A DNA stretch of 45,944 bases. Origin: an uncultured Fimbriimonadaceae bacterium (GTDB lineage: Bacteria; Armatimonadota; Fimbriimonadia; Fimbriimonadales; Fimbriimonadaceae). Below are positions 1 to 7,742 of this stretch, one piece after another. The stretch spans positions 1 through 45,944 of the forward strand of contig CALGMO010000039.1 in assembly GCA_937961665.1 (NCBI GenBank). The letters are read 5' to 3'. The notes under the pieces are model-generated. The model saw only the letters and a program-made list of their open reading frames with translations, did not search any database and had not been told where the DNA came from. Position 1 is the stretch's first letter; every line of letters starts with the position of its first letter. The position numbers and the translations under genes are program-made.

Positions 1-170
1 ACGCGCGTGCGGGTGGAGTTCTCGAAGAACAGCATCCCCAGCACGTGCCCCTGCAGCGAGGGCACCGGCTTGCCCTGGTTGACCCGCTTCTTGAACTCCT
101 TCGCCATCGCGAGGAGGTGCTCGATCTGTTCGGGCTCCAGGTGGCGGATTCCGAGGAGGTTTCTGCTCAT
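1..170 (-). CDS. pyrB: Aspartate carbamoyltransferase, N-terminal part (runs off the window)
   Basis: Catalyses carbamoyl phosphate plus aspartate to carbamoyl aspartate, the committed step of pyrimidine synthesis in the cytoplasm. Only the first 56 codons are in the window. The visible part begins MSRNLLGIRHLEPEQ and reaches FFENSTRTR, the carbamoyl-phosphate-binding Ser-Thr-Arg-Thr loop shared by aspartate and ornithine carbamoyltransferases. Assignment to PyrB rather than ArgF rests on that motif together with the neighbour: the ATG lies 4 bp after the pyrR stop, so the two are probably translated from one mRNA. The C-terminal half, which would settle the substrate, is not visible. Confidence 0.9.
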   Translation of the reverse strand, partial: MSRNLLGIRHLEPEQIEHLLAMAKEFKKRVNQGKPVPSLQGHVLGMLFFENSTRTR

Positions 171-174
171 CGCT

Positions 175-702
175 TCAGTCTCCGTGGGCGCGGTGGAGCA
201 CGACGGCGTCCTCCCCGTCGATCTCGCTCACCCGCACCTCGATGCGGTCGTCCCGGTCGGTCTCGATGGCGCGGCCGCAGAAGTTCGGTTGGATCGGCAG
301 CTCACGGTGCCCACGGTCGATCAGCGCCGCGAGCTGAACCTGGCTGGGTCGGCCGAAGCGCATCAGGGCGTCCAGCGCGGCGCGCACGGTGCGGCCCGTG
401 AACACGACCTCGTCGACCAGCAGCACCTTCTTGCCGGTCACGGAGAACGGGATCTCGCTCTCCGACCCGCCCTTGGGCGGCCGGTCGTCGCGGAAGTCCG
501 AGATGTCCAGCTTGCCGCACGGCACCGTGACGCCCTCGATCTGGGTGAGCAGGAACGCCAGCCGCTTGGCGATGGGCCAGCCCCGGCGGAGGATGCCGAC
601 GACCACCAGGTCCTCCAAGCCCTTGTTGGCTTCGAGGATCTCGTGCGCCATCCTTCCCAAGGTTCGGCGCATGTCGCTGGCGTCCAGAACGACGGTGGCC
701 AT
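175..702 (-). CDS. pyrR: PyrR: pyrimidine regulator / uracil phosphoribosyltransferase
   Basis: A 175-residue type I phosphoribosyltransferase. PyrR proteins bind pyr mRNA in response to UMP and often also convert uracil plus PRPP to UMP. The PRPP-binding loop is at residues 95-107 (VDEVVFTGRTVRA, close to the PyrR consensus). The region around LRRG (residues 38-41) and the C-terminal IDRGHRELPI also match the family. The start at 702 (MATVVLDASDM) fits homologue N-termini; an in-frame ATG at 711 is possible and neither has a strong Shine-Dalgarno. pyrB follows 4 bp later. Only 44 bp separate it from the upstream DUF503 gene and I see no PyrR-binding anti-antiterminator there, so any attenuation must act elsewhere. 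Confidence 0.93.
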   Translation of the reverse strand: MATVVLDASDMRRTLGRMAHEILEANKGLEDLVVVGILRRGWPIAKRLAFLLTQIEGVTVPCGKLDISDFRDDRPPKGGSESEIPFSVTGKKVLLVDEVVFTGRTVRAALDALMRFGRPSQVQLAALIDRGHRELPIQPNFCGRAIETDRDDRIEVRVSEIDGEDAVVLHRAHGD

Positions 703-746
703 CCCGGTCATTATGGCGGTACGCGACGCTCGGAGTCCATTCGGTC

Positions 747-1037
747 TCATCGCATCCGGATCGTCTCCCGGGCGACGCCGGCCACCTCCAAGTCCGGCCG
801 CTCCTCGATCCACCGCAGCACGGCGTCCATCTCGGCCTCGGCGTGGCCGGGCGAGCCGCTGACGACCGCGATCCCGATCTCGGCCCGGCGCAACAGGTCC
901 AAGTCGCCGACCTCGGCCACGCTCGCCCCGAAACGGCGTCGGGCGGCGTCGATCAGGCCCCGCACCACCCTCCGCTTGTCCTTGAGGGACTCGCTGCCGG
1001 GAATGCGGAGCTCGACCAGCGCCGCCTCGACGGTCAT
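747..1037 (-). CDS. DUF503 (YlxP-like) small conserved protein
   Basis: A 96-residue protein with the DUF503 pattern: a first beta strand (AALVELRIPGSESLKDKRRV), the conserved LKDKR turn, then a helix and the segment VAEVGDLDLLRRAEIGIAVVSG. In many bacteria members lie near rbfA and nusA, and their biochemical role is unclear. Here the gene lies between a sugar isomerase (13 bp gap) and pyrR (44 bp gap), all on the minus strand, so the four genes may share a transcript. Full length for the family. No function is inferred beyond family membership. Confidence 0.85.
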   Translation of the reverse strand: MTVEAALVELRIPGSESLKDKRRVVRGLIDAARRRFGASVAEVGDLDLLRRAEIGIAVVSGSPGHAEAEMDAVLRWIEERPDLEVAGVARETIRMR

Positions 1038-1050
1038 CGCCGATGCCGGG

Positions 1051-1809
1051 CTACTTGCCCATCTTGCGCAGGTTCTGCAGGCACCGCTCCACCGCCTCGA
1101 TGGGAGGCCCCTGCTCCTCGCTCTCGTGCTCCACGACGTACCACTCGACGCCGCCGACCTTCTCCGCGGCTTCGAACACCTTCTCCCAGGGGATGTCCCC
1201 CTCGCCGACGACCGCCTTGCCGTGGCCGCCCTTGTACTCCTTCAGGTGCACCGACTTCGCGCGGCCGGGCACGTCCAGGATCGGTTGCACGGCGTCCGCG
1301 CCGCCGTCTACGCCGTTCGCCGTGTCGTACTGCATCACGAACTCCGCGGGGGTGTTCTCGGCGATCAGCTGCCAGGCCGACTTGCCGCCGTCCAGCGGCT
1401 TCATGTCGCCCGCGTGGGCGTGGAATCCCAGGCAGAGCCCCTCGGCGGAGAGCTTCTGGGTGAGTTCGGTGAGCCTCTTGCAGGTCTCCTTGGTCGACGC
1501 CTCGGTGTTGCGCATCTCCTCGGGAATCCAAGGGATGATCACGAATTTGGTGTCGAGAACCTTGTGCAGCCGGACCGTCTCCGCGAAGTTCTCTTCGTCG
1601 AGGGCGTGGATCGGGGTGTGGGTGCCGGCGCACTTGAGGCCGACCTCGTCCAGCACCGCCTTGATGGCCTCGGGCGTGTGGCCGTGGTAGCCGGCGAACT
1701 CCACGCCGTCGTAGCCCATCTTCGCCACCTTGCGGATGGTGCCGAGGAGGTCTTGGGCGCAGTCGTTGCGCACGGAGTAGAGCTGCAGGGCGATCGGGAT
1801 GCGTGCCAT
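1051..1809 (-). CDS. Sugar phosphate isomerase/epimerase (xylose-isomerase-like TIM barrel)
   Basis: A 252-residue single-domain TIM barrel of the AP endonuclease 2 / xylose isomerase-like family. It begins with the typical IALQLYSVRND strand. Probable metal-site positions are in GFHAHAGD, QYDTANG, VHLKEY and VEHES. Enzymes of this family isomerise, epimerise or dehydrate sugars and inositols; the sequence does not fix the substrate. No signal peptide, so cytoplasmic. It is divergent from the MFS gene with a 42 bp gap. A TAACAT hexamer (1816-1821) ends 6 nt before the ATG with no Shine-Dalgarno, which suggests a leaderless mRNA. Confidence 0.85.
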   Translation of the reverse strand: MARIPIALQLYSVRNDCAQDLLGTIRKVAKMGYDGVEFAGYHGHTPEAIKAVLDEVGLKCAGTHTPIHALDEENFAETVRLHKVLDTKFVIIPWIPEEMRNTEASTKETCKRLTELTQKLSAEGLCLGFHAHAGDMKPLDGGKSAWQLIAENTPAEFVMQYDTANGVDGGADAVQPILDVPGRAKSVHLKEYKGGHGKAVVGEGDIPWEKVFEAAEKVGGVEWYVVEHESEEQGPPIEAVERCLQNLRKMGK

Positions 1810-1851
1810 GCGGGCATGTTAGCACCATGCTCTCTGGGACCACAATGGTGC

Positions 1852-3024
1852 ATGGCTCCCCGGGGCGGGGATTGGCGGAACGTGCGGCTGATGGGCTGGA
1901 TCAGCTTCTTCGCCGACGTGAGCAGCGAGATGGCCTATCCGGCCATCCCCCTGTTTCTCAAGAACACCCTCCGCGCCCCGGCGGCGGCTCTGGGGTGGAC
2001 CGAGGGCGCCGCCCAGCTGATCATCGGCCTCATGGCGTTCCTCTCGGGCCGACGCAGCGACCGAACGGGCCGCCGCACCGTGTGGATCCGCATCGGCTAC
2101 CTGCTGGCGGCGATCGGCAAGCCGATGCTCGCCTTGGCGCACGCCTGGACCGTGGTGCTCGGCGCGCGGGCGGTGGACCGAATCGGCAAAGGCCTGCGGA
2201 CGGCGTCCCGCGACGCGCTCCTCGCCGACAGCGCTCCCCCCGGCGAGGCGGGCAGGGCGTTCGGGCTCCAGCGGGCGATGGACAACGCCGGCGCGCTGGC
2301 CGGAGCGACGCTGGCCGTCGTTCTGCTGGCGATCCTGCCCGAGGGTTACCGGACGATCTTCCTCTTGGCCTTCGTGCCGGGCATGGTCGCCGTCGCGCTC
2401 GCGTTCGGCCTGAGGGAGCTTCCGCCGACCCCGAAGCAGATCGCCGGGGCCAAGGTCGGCGTCCCCCGCTCGCCGGCGTTTTGGTGGGCGATCGGCCTGG
2501 TGGCGCTCTTCGAGCTGGGGAACAGCAGCGACGCGTTCCTTCTGCTTCGCGCCAACGACCTCGGCCTGGCGTCGACTGCGACGGCCGGAGCCTATCTGGT
2601 GTACTGCCTCGTCGCGGCGGCGAGCAGCTACCGCCTCTCGGGCCTGTCGGACCGCGTGGGCCGAGCGCCGCTGATCGTCGGTGGGTGGTTGGCGTACTGC
2701 GCCGTGTACCTCGGCATGGCCTTCGCGAATTCCGCCGCCGTATGGCCGCTGCTGGCGCTCTACGGACTTTACTTCGGCGCGACCGACGGGGTGGCCAAGG
2801 CTCTCGTGCGGGACGCGACCGACCCCGAGCACCGCGGCCAGGCGATGGGGCTGTTGGCGCTGGTCCGCGGGGTCATGCTGTTCTCGGGCAACCTGGTTGC
2901 GGGTTATCTGTGGGACCACGTCGGCCACGCCGCACCGTTCCTGTTCGGTGCGTGCGTCGCCGGCTTGGCGTCGCTCGCTCTGCTGGCCGCTTGGAAAGCG
3001 GGCAGGCTGCCTGCGCTCAGCTAG
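1852..3024 (+). CDS. MFS transporter
   Basis: A 390-residue major facilitator with about twelve hydrophobic segments. The first helix reads MGWISFFADVSSEMAYPAIPLFL, matching a subgroup of putative metal or drug exporters. The loop-2/3 motif (FLSGRRSDRTGRRTVWIRIGY) and the GKGLRTASRDALLADS segment are typical of that subgroup. Substrate unknown. The ATG at 1852 is chosen because CACAAT (1841-1846) would be its -10, giving an almost leaderless mRNA; an ATG at 1816 in the same frame would lie upstream of that promoter. Its TAG overlaps the stop codon of the convergent hemerythrin gene at a shared CTAG. Confidence 0.85.
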   Translation: MAPRGGDWRNVRLMGWISFFADVSSEMAYPAIPLFLKNTLRAPAAALGWTEGAAQLIIGLMAFLSGRRSDRTGRRTVWIRIGYLLAAIGKPMLALAHAWTVVLGARAVDRIGKGLRTASRDALLADSAPPGEAGRAFGLQRAMDNAGALAGATLAVVLLAILPEGYRTIFLLAFVPGMVAVALAFGLRELPPTPKQIAGAKVGVPRSPAFWWAIGLVALFELGNSSDAFLLLRANDLGLASTATAGAYLVYCLVAAASSYRLSGLSDRVGRAPLIVGGWLAYCAVYLGMAFANSAAVWPLLALYGLYFGATDGVAKALVRDATDPEHRGQAMGLLALVRGVMLFSGNLVAGYLWDHVGHAAPFLFGACVAGLASLALLAAWKAGRLPALS

Positions 3025-3422
3025 GCGGCGCGGGCGATGGCGCCCAGCTTGCAGTCCACGTTCTTGATGTGGCTCACCAGCCAGTCTCCGAGCTTGTTCT
3101 TCAGTTCGATGGTGAGCGACGGGCTCGCTCCCTCGCGCTGGTAGCGGGCGACCAGCTCGTCGACGGTCTTGCGGAACTCCGCGTGCGCCCGGACGTTGGC
3201 CTTCTGCTCGGGGCAGTCGAGCCGGGCGAAGGCGGCCTCCTCGTGCCGGAAGTGCTCGTCCACGTAGCGCCCGAGGAAGGAGAGGATCGGCTGGATCTCC
3301 TCCTTCCCGCGCGCCTGCTTCATGGCGTCGAGCAGTCGGTTCACCTGCTGGATCAGCTGCTTGTGCTCGGCGTCCACGGCGGGGTTGCCGGTCGAGAGGG
3401 ATTCGTTCCAAGCGTAGGCCAT
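3021..3422 (-). CDS. Bacteriohemerythrin (oxygen-binding di-iron protein) with an altered iron ligand
   Basis: A 133-residue four-helix hemerythrin domain protein; the family binds O2 reversibly at a di-iron site, usually for storage, sensing or delivery. Ligands visible are His20 (DAEHKQ), His57 and Glu61 (HFRHEE), His80 (RAHAEF), His118 and Asp123 (SHIKNVD). In the usual pair of histidines four residues apart (H77/H81 in the Methylococcus protein) the first is Asn76 here, so one terminal iron ligand seems lost or replaced. Start ATG at 3422, divergent from the apiose operon. Convergent and overlapping the MFS stop by 3 bp. Confidence 0.9.
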   Translation of the reverse strand: MAYAWNESLSTGNPAVDAEHKQLIQQVNRLLDAMKQARGKEEIQPILSFLGRYVDEHFRHEEAAFARLDCPEQKANVRAHAEFRKTVDELVARYQREGASPSLTIELKNKLGDWLVSHIKNVDCKLGAIARAA

Positions 3423-3533
3423 AGAGCAGTTTCGGTGCGGACGGTGCCGTTCTTGATGCCATCGGCGCAAGAAGCGTTTCCCTGATGGTGATCGTTGGTG
3501 GTAAGTTGGGGCGTAGGGAGGCTTGTTCCGACG

Positions 3534-5048
3534 GTGCCCGATCCGATCTTGTTCCGACGCGGCGACTGGTCGTTCGAGTTCGATCCTGGGACGGGCTTCA
3601 TCCGCCGGCTCCGGTTCGGAAGGGAGCAGCTGCTGCTGGCGCTGTACTGCGCGGTCCGCGGCACCGACTGGAGCACGCTGCCGTTCCGCGCGCGCGACTA
3701 CAAGGCCTCGCCGGAGGGCTGCTCCTGGGTCTCCGAGTCGGTGGGGGCGCCGTTCCGCTGGACCACCAAGGCCAGCCTCACGGAAGACGGGTTCAAGTAC
3801 GAGGTGGAGGGCGAGGCGCTCGGCGACTTCCAGACGTGCCGAACCGGAGTGTGCGTGCTGCACCCGATGGAGGTGGCCGGTTGCCCCGCCACCGCGGTCC
3901 ACACCGACGGAACGACGGAGGAGAAGCCGTTTCCGACGCACGTGAGTCCGCACCAACCGTTCTTGGATCTGAAGGAGATCCGTTACCGCGGGCGGTACGG
4001 GCACCGCGTCGAGATCGCCTTCGAAGGCGAGGTCTTCGAGATGGAGGACCAGCGGAACTGGTCCGACGCCTCGTTCAAGACCTACTGCCGTCCCCTCGGC
4101 TCGGGGCGGCCGTACACCCTGGGCAAGGGGCAGAGGCTGCGCCACGTCGTGCGGGTGCGGTGCGCCGGCGATCCGGCGATGGAGCGGATGCCCCTGGGGC
4201 TGTTCGGCAAGCTGCCGAGGCTGAGCGTGTGGCTGGACGGCCTTGCCGACCAGCAGATTCCGGCGATCGCTGCCTTGGGCCAGAAGCGCGCCGCGACGTC
4301 AGACCCGAAGTCCGTCGGGGCGGCCAAGCGGAGCGGAGTCTCGCTGGACCTGTTCGTGCCTGTGGCGGGCGCCGCTGGCGCGCCGGTCCTGGAGGCCCCT
4401 TCCGCCGACTCCATTCTGTGGGTCGTCTCAGACGGCTGGAGTCCGACCGCCGAACAGGCTCTGGCCGCTCTTCGCAAGACATGGGGATCGGCGGGCTGGC
4501 AGCTGGGCCTCAGCACGTCCCAAAACTTCACGGAGCTGAACCGCGCCCGACCCGTGGATTCCGGCAGCGATTGGATCGGCTTCGCGGCCAGCCCCCAGGT
4601 CCATGCGTTCGACGACTGGTCGATCGTGGAGAACGCGGCCACCTTCGCGCCGATCGGAGAGACCGCGCGGATGTTCGCCGGACGCGCCCGCCTGTGCGCC
4701 GGCCCGATCCGCTTCGAGTCCCCCTACCGGCCGCAGGACCCGAGGGCGGCCGGGAGCTTGGGCGGCCTGTATACGCTGCTCGCGCTGGCGGCCACGGCGG
4801 TGGGCAGGTTCGACGCCGCGATCGTGGGCAAGGCCTCGCTGCTCGCCGACACGGCGTCGCAGGCCGGCGAGGTGCTCCGGACCATCGCCGCGAGCGGAGC
4901 CACGCAGGTCGAATGGAGAAGATCCGAGGGCTCGGAGACGATTCTGCTGAAGGGCGGCCGCGCGTCGCTGCTCTGGCGCGTGAACCCCGAGCCCAGGTCT
5001 CAGCAGGGAATCGGCAAGTTCGGCTATCGGATGGAGACTCTGCGGTGA
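3534..5048 (+). CDS. apnL: D-apionate lactonase-like protein (ApnL family)
   Basis: A 504-residue protein that I match to ApnL, which opens D-apionolactone to D-apionate in D-apiose degradation. The diagnostic part is a block at residues 167-186 reading VFEMEDQRNWSDASFKTYC, preceded by FCVLHP-like CVLHP (107-111), HTDGTTEEKPFP and VSPHQPFLDLK. These follow my memory of the family's order of motifs closely. No signal peptide, so cytoplasmic. The GTG start at 3534 has AGGGAGG (3515-3521) upstream; an in-frame TTG at 3495 is possible. It is first in a four-gene operon and its stop overlaps the next start as GTGA. Function follows from family and context, not from visible catalytic residues. Confidence 0.78.
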   Translation: MPDPILFRRGDWSFEFDPGTGFIRRLRFGREQLLLALYCAVRGTDWSTLPFRARDYKASPEGCSWVSESVGAPFRWTTKASLTEDGFKYEVEGEALGDFQTCRTGVCVLHPMEVAGCPATAVHTDGTTEEKPFPTHVSPHQPFLDLKEIRYRGRYGHRVEIAFEGEVFEMEDQRNWSDASFKTYCRPLGSGRPYTLGKGQRLRHVVRVRCAGDPAMERMPLGLFGKLPRLSVWLDGLADQQIPAIAALGQKRAATSDPKSVGAAKRSGVSLDLFVPVAGAAGAPVLEAPSADSILWVVSDGWSPTAEQALAALRKTWGSAGWQLGLSTSQNFTELNRARPVDSGSDWIGFAASPQVHAFDDWSIVENAATFAPIGETARMFAGRARLCAGPIRFESPYRPQDPRAAGSLGGLYTLLALAATAVGRFDAAIVGKASLLADTASQAGEVLRTIAASGATQVEWRRSEGSETILLKGGRASLLWRVNPEPRSQQGIGKFGYRMETLR

Positions 5049-6061
5049 GGGTGGCGCTGACCGGCTGCGGCTTCTGGTCGCGGTTCCAGATCGCGGGGTG
5101 GCGCGAGATCGGCGTGCCGGTGGTGGCCGTGCACAGCCGCAATCCGGAAAGGGTTCGGGCTACGGCGGAACGGTTCGGCATCGGCCGCGCCTACACGGAT
5201 CTCGACCGGATGCTCGCCGACGGAGGGTTCGACGTCCTGGACGTCTGCAGCGACGTTCCGGGCCACCTGCCGGCGGTGCTGGCGGCCGCGGAGAGGGGCC
5301 TGCCGGTGATCTGCCAGAAGCCGCTGTCGGACAAGCCGGAGGAGGTCGCGCGCATGGCCGACGCCTGCCGCGCGTCGGGAATCTGGTGGGCGGTGCACGA
5401 GAACTGGCGCTTCCAGCGGCCTTTCCGGGCGATGCGTCGCTGGATCGACGACGGCGCGATCGGCGTCCCGTACCGCATCCGCCTGACGTTCCTCCAGTCC
5501 TTTCCGGTGTTCGACAACCAGCCCCAGCTGAAGGAGGCTGAGCGGTTCATCCTCTCGGACTTGGGCACGCACCTGCTGGACACGGCCCGCTATCTGGGGG
5601 GAGAGGCGGACCGCCTGTTCTGCCTCGCCGGCCGAGTGCGACCGGATGTGCGCGGGGAGGACTCGGCCACGGTGCTCCTGCGGTTCGAGAGCGGCGCCCA
5701 CGGTTGTCTGGAGATGACCTACGCCGGCTTGCGCGAGCGGGACGAGTTCCCATCGACGTTCGCGCTGATCGAGGGCGATCGGGGGTCGATCGAGCTCGGC
5801 CGAGGGGCGGAGCTGCGGCTGACCACGAGCCGGGGAACTCGCGTGGAGTCCGCCCGTCCGCCCGCCTACGACTGGGCCGACCCCGCCTACCTGCTCGTGC
5901 ATTCCAGCATCGTGGACTGCCTGCTGGAGCTGAGGGACGCCTGGGTCTCGGGTCGTCCAGCCGAGACGAGCGGCGAGGACAACCTGAGGACGCTGTCGCT
6001 GGTTTTCGCCTGCTACGAGTCGGCCGAACGGGGAGAGGCCGTGCGGCCAAGGAGGTTCTGA
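5045..6061 (+). CDS. Gfo/Idh/MocA oxidoreductase, probable D-apiose dehydrogenase
   Basis: A 338-residue NAD(P)-dependent oxidoreductase. It has an N-terminal Rossmann fold (VALTGCGFWSRFQ), the family's E-K-P motif as QKP in VICQKPLSDKP, and the substrate-domain motif LSDLGTHLLDTARYLGG with the catalytic Asp and His. D-apiose dehydrogenase (ApsD), which makes D-apionolactone, belongs to this family. Position between an ApnL-like and an ApnO-like gene makes that the best assignment, but the family alone would allow many sugars. The GTG start overlaps the upstream TGA (GTGA), so translation is probably coupled. The start codon is supported because the glycine-rich fold begins at once. Confidence 0.75.
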   Translation: MRVALTGCGFWSRFQIAGWREIGVPVVAVHSRNPERVRATAERFGIGRAYTDLDRMLADGGFDVLDVCSDVPGHLPAVLAAAERGLPVICQKPLSDKPEEVARMADACRASGIWWAVHENWRFQRPFRAMRRWIDDGAIGVPYRIRLTFLQSFPVFDNQPQLKEAERFILSDLGTHLLDTARYLGGEADRLFCLAGRVRPDVRGEDSATVLLRFESGAHGCLEMTYAGLRERDEFPSTFALIEGDRGSIELGRGAELRLTTSRGTRVESARPPAYDWADPAYLLVHSSIVDCLLELRDAWVSGRPAETSGEDNLRTLSLVFACYESAERGEAVRPRRF

Positions 6062-6066
6062 GGCTC

Positions 6067-6903
6067 ATGTCGAAGGTCGCGCTGTTCGGAGCCGGCGGCA
6101 AGATGGGATGCCGCCTGGCGGACAACCTGGTCCGCACGGAGTACGAGCTCGCCTGCGTGGAGCCGAGCGAGCAGGGAAGGGCGAATCTGCGGTCCCGCGG
6201 TCTGGAAGCGACCGATCCGAAGGCGGCGCTGGCGGGAGCGGAGTTCGCGGTGCTGGCCGTGCCGGATGTCGCCCTCGCGTCGGTGTCGAGCGAGGTGGTG
6301 CCCGCCATGGAGCCCGGGGCGATCCTCGTGGTGCTCGATCCGGCGGCGGCCCACGCGGGGGTGCTCGCCCGCCGGGACGACGTGCCGCTCTTCGTGACGC
6401 ATCCCTGCCATCCGCCGCTCTGGAGGGAGGAGACCGACCCGGAGGCACTGAGGGACTTCTTCGGGGGGATCAAGGCCACCCAGCCGATCGTCTGCGCGAT
6501 CGACGGCGGCGGAGACGACGACTACGTGCGCGCGGAGGCGCTGGCGAAGGCGATGTACGCGCCCGTCAGCCGCTCGCACCGGATCACCGTCGAGCAGATG
6601 GCGATCCTGGAGCCCGCGATGGCCGAGACGGTGACTGCCTGCTGCTGCACGATCATCCGCGAGGCCCTGGACGAGGCCGTCGCCCGCGGCGTGCCGCCGG
6701 AGGCCGCCCGCGACTTCATGATGGGCCACGTGTCCATCCCCCTCGCCATCGTGTTCGGCGAGATCGGTTCGCCGTTCAGCGACGGGGCCAAGCGCATCAT
6801 CGAGTACGGTCGAAAGAGGCTGATCCAGCCGGACTGGAAGAGGCTGTTCGAACCGGAGAGCGTGCTCGACCAGGTTCGCACGATCGTGCGTGGCGGCGAA
6901 TGA
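6067..6903 (+). CDS. apnO: D-apionate oxidoisomerase-like dehydrogenase (ApnO family)
   Basis: A 278-residue NAD-dependent dehydrogenase. Rossmann motif GAGGKMG is at residues 8-14. The middle holds FVTHPCHPPLW and FFGGIKATQPIVCA, and the C-terminal domain (PGDH_C type) holds SHRITVEQMAILEPAMAET. ApnO oxidises and rearranges D-apionate to 3-oxo-isoapionate. The HPCHPP block and the C-terminal domain are what I recognise as characteristic; related 4-carbon-acid dehydrogenases look similar. ATG at 6067 is 5 bp after the upstream stop, and its own stop overlaps the next ATG (ATGA). Cytoplasmic. Confidence 0.78.
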   Translation: MSKVALFGAGGKMGCRLADNLVRTEYELACVEPSEQGRANLRSRGLEATDPKAALAGAEFAVLAVPDVALASVSSEVVPAMEPGAILVVLDPAAAHAGVLARRDDVPLFVTHPCHPPLWREETDPEALRDFFGGIKATQPIVCAIDGGGDDDYVRAEALAKAMYAPVSRSHRITVEQMAILEPAMAETVTACCCTIIREALDEAVARGVPPEAARDFMMGHVSIPLAIVFGEIGSPFSDGAKRIIEYGRKRLIQPDWKRLFEPESVLDQVRTIVRGGE

Positions 6904-7742
6904 GAGTCGGCGTCTGCTCCTACGCTCTGCCGTGGACCATCGGGTGGGACGGCTGGCATCCGCCGGAGCCGTTCGAGCCCGAGGACCTGCTGGACCTCGC
7001 CACCGGGCTGGGCGCGGAGGTCGTGCAGTTCTGCGACAACCTTCCGATCGACGGCTGGGTGGAGACCGACCTCGAGCGGCTCGACAGGCTGGCGGACCGG
7101 GCGCGAGGGGCCGGAGTGTCCCTGGAGGTCGGCACGCGCGGCCTTCGGCCGGAGACGCTGCGCCGCTGCATCCGCGCAGCCCAGCGCGTCGGCTGCGGCT
7201 TCGTTCGGGTCGTGGCCGACGAGGGCGACTATCGCCCGGACCTGCAGCGGCTCAGGACGGATCTGCAGGCCGCGCGGCCGCTCTTCGAGGACGCCGGGCT
7301 GGCCATGGCGCTGGAGAACCACGATCGGTTCCTCGCGGAGGACCTCGCCCGGATCATGGAAGCCTCCGGCGGCTGGCTCAAGGCCTGCTTCGACACGGCC
7401 AATTCGCTCGGGTGCCTGCAGGGACCGATGGAATCCCTGCGGCCGCTTCTGCCGCACATCGTCAGCCTGCACCTGAAGGATGTCCGGGCCCGCAGGCTGC
7501 CCCACGGGCTGGGTTTCCTGGTCGAGGGCGCTCCGGCCGGGAAGGGCGCCGCGATGCTCGAGAGGATCTTCGCCGAGGTCGCTGGGGCCTGCCCCGGGGC
7601 CACGGCGGTGTTGGAGCAGTGGGTGCCCAAGGGTGCCGATTGGCGGGCCACCTCCGACGCGGAGATCGAGTGGCTACGGGAGGGGTGGCGGACGGTCAGG
7701 GCTTGGCGTGCGCCACGGGGCGCTCCGCCACCCGAACTCTAG
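6900..7742 (+). CDS. TIM-barrel isomerase-like protein, probable 3-oxo-isoapionate decarboxylase (OiaC-like)
   Basis: A 280-residue xylose-isomerase-like TIM barrel. Likely metal ligands are in ALENHDRF (Glu), ACFDTANS (Asp), SLHLKDV (His) and VLEQW (Glu). In the characterised apionate route OiaC, a protein of this fold, decarboxylates 3-oxo-isoapionate to L-erythrulose. The gene is the last of the operon, exactly where that step is needed. The N-terminus (MRVGVCSYALPW) is normal for the fold. Fold assignment is firm; the reaction is inferred from gene order. Its 3' end overlaps the convergent LacI gene by 47 bp. Confidence 0.7.
   Translation: MRVGVCSYALPWTIGWDGWHPPEPFEPEDLLDLATGLGAEVVQFCDNLPIDGWVETDLERLDRLADRARGAGVSLEVGTRGLRPETLRRCIRAAQRVGCGFVRVVADEGDYRPDLQRLRTDLQAARPLFEDAGLAMALENHDRFLAEDLARIMEASGGWLKACFDTANSLGCLQGPMESLRPLLPHIVSLHLKDVRARRLPHGLGFLVEGAPAGKGAAMLERIFAEVAGACPGATAVLEQWVPKGADWRATSDAEIEWLREGWRTVRAWRAPRGAPPPEL

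Noticed and set aside
703-746. PyrR-binding attenuator upstream of pyrR
   Set aside because: The gap is only 44 bp and shows no terminator or the conserved PyrR RNA loop.
7-1851. Upstream extension of the MFS reading frame to position 7
   Set aside because: It runs antisense through pyrR, DUF503 and the isomerase. The MFS homology starts at 1852, where a promoter-like CACAAT precedes the ATG.
1819-3462. Minus-strand open frame opposite the MFS gene
   Set aside because: Its translation is Arg/Glu/Pro-rich and unstructured, while the plus strand encodes a clear twelve-helix transporter.
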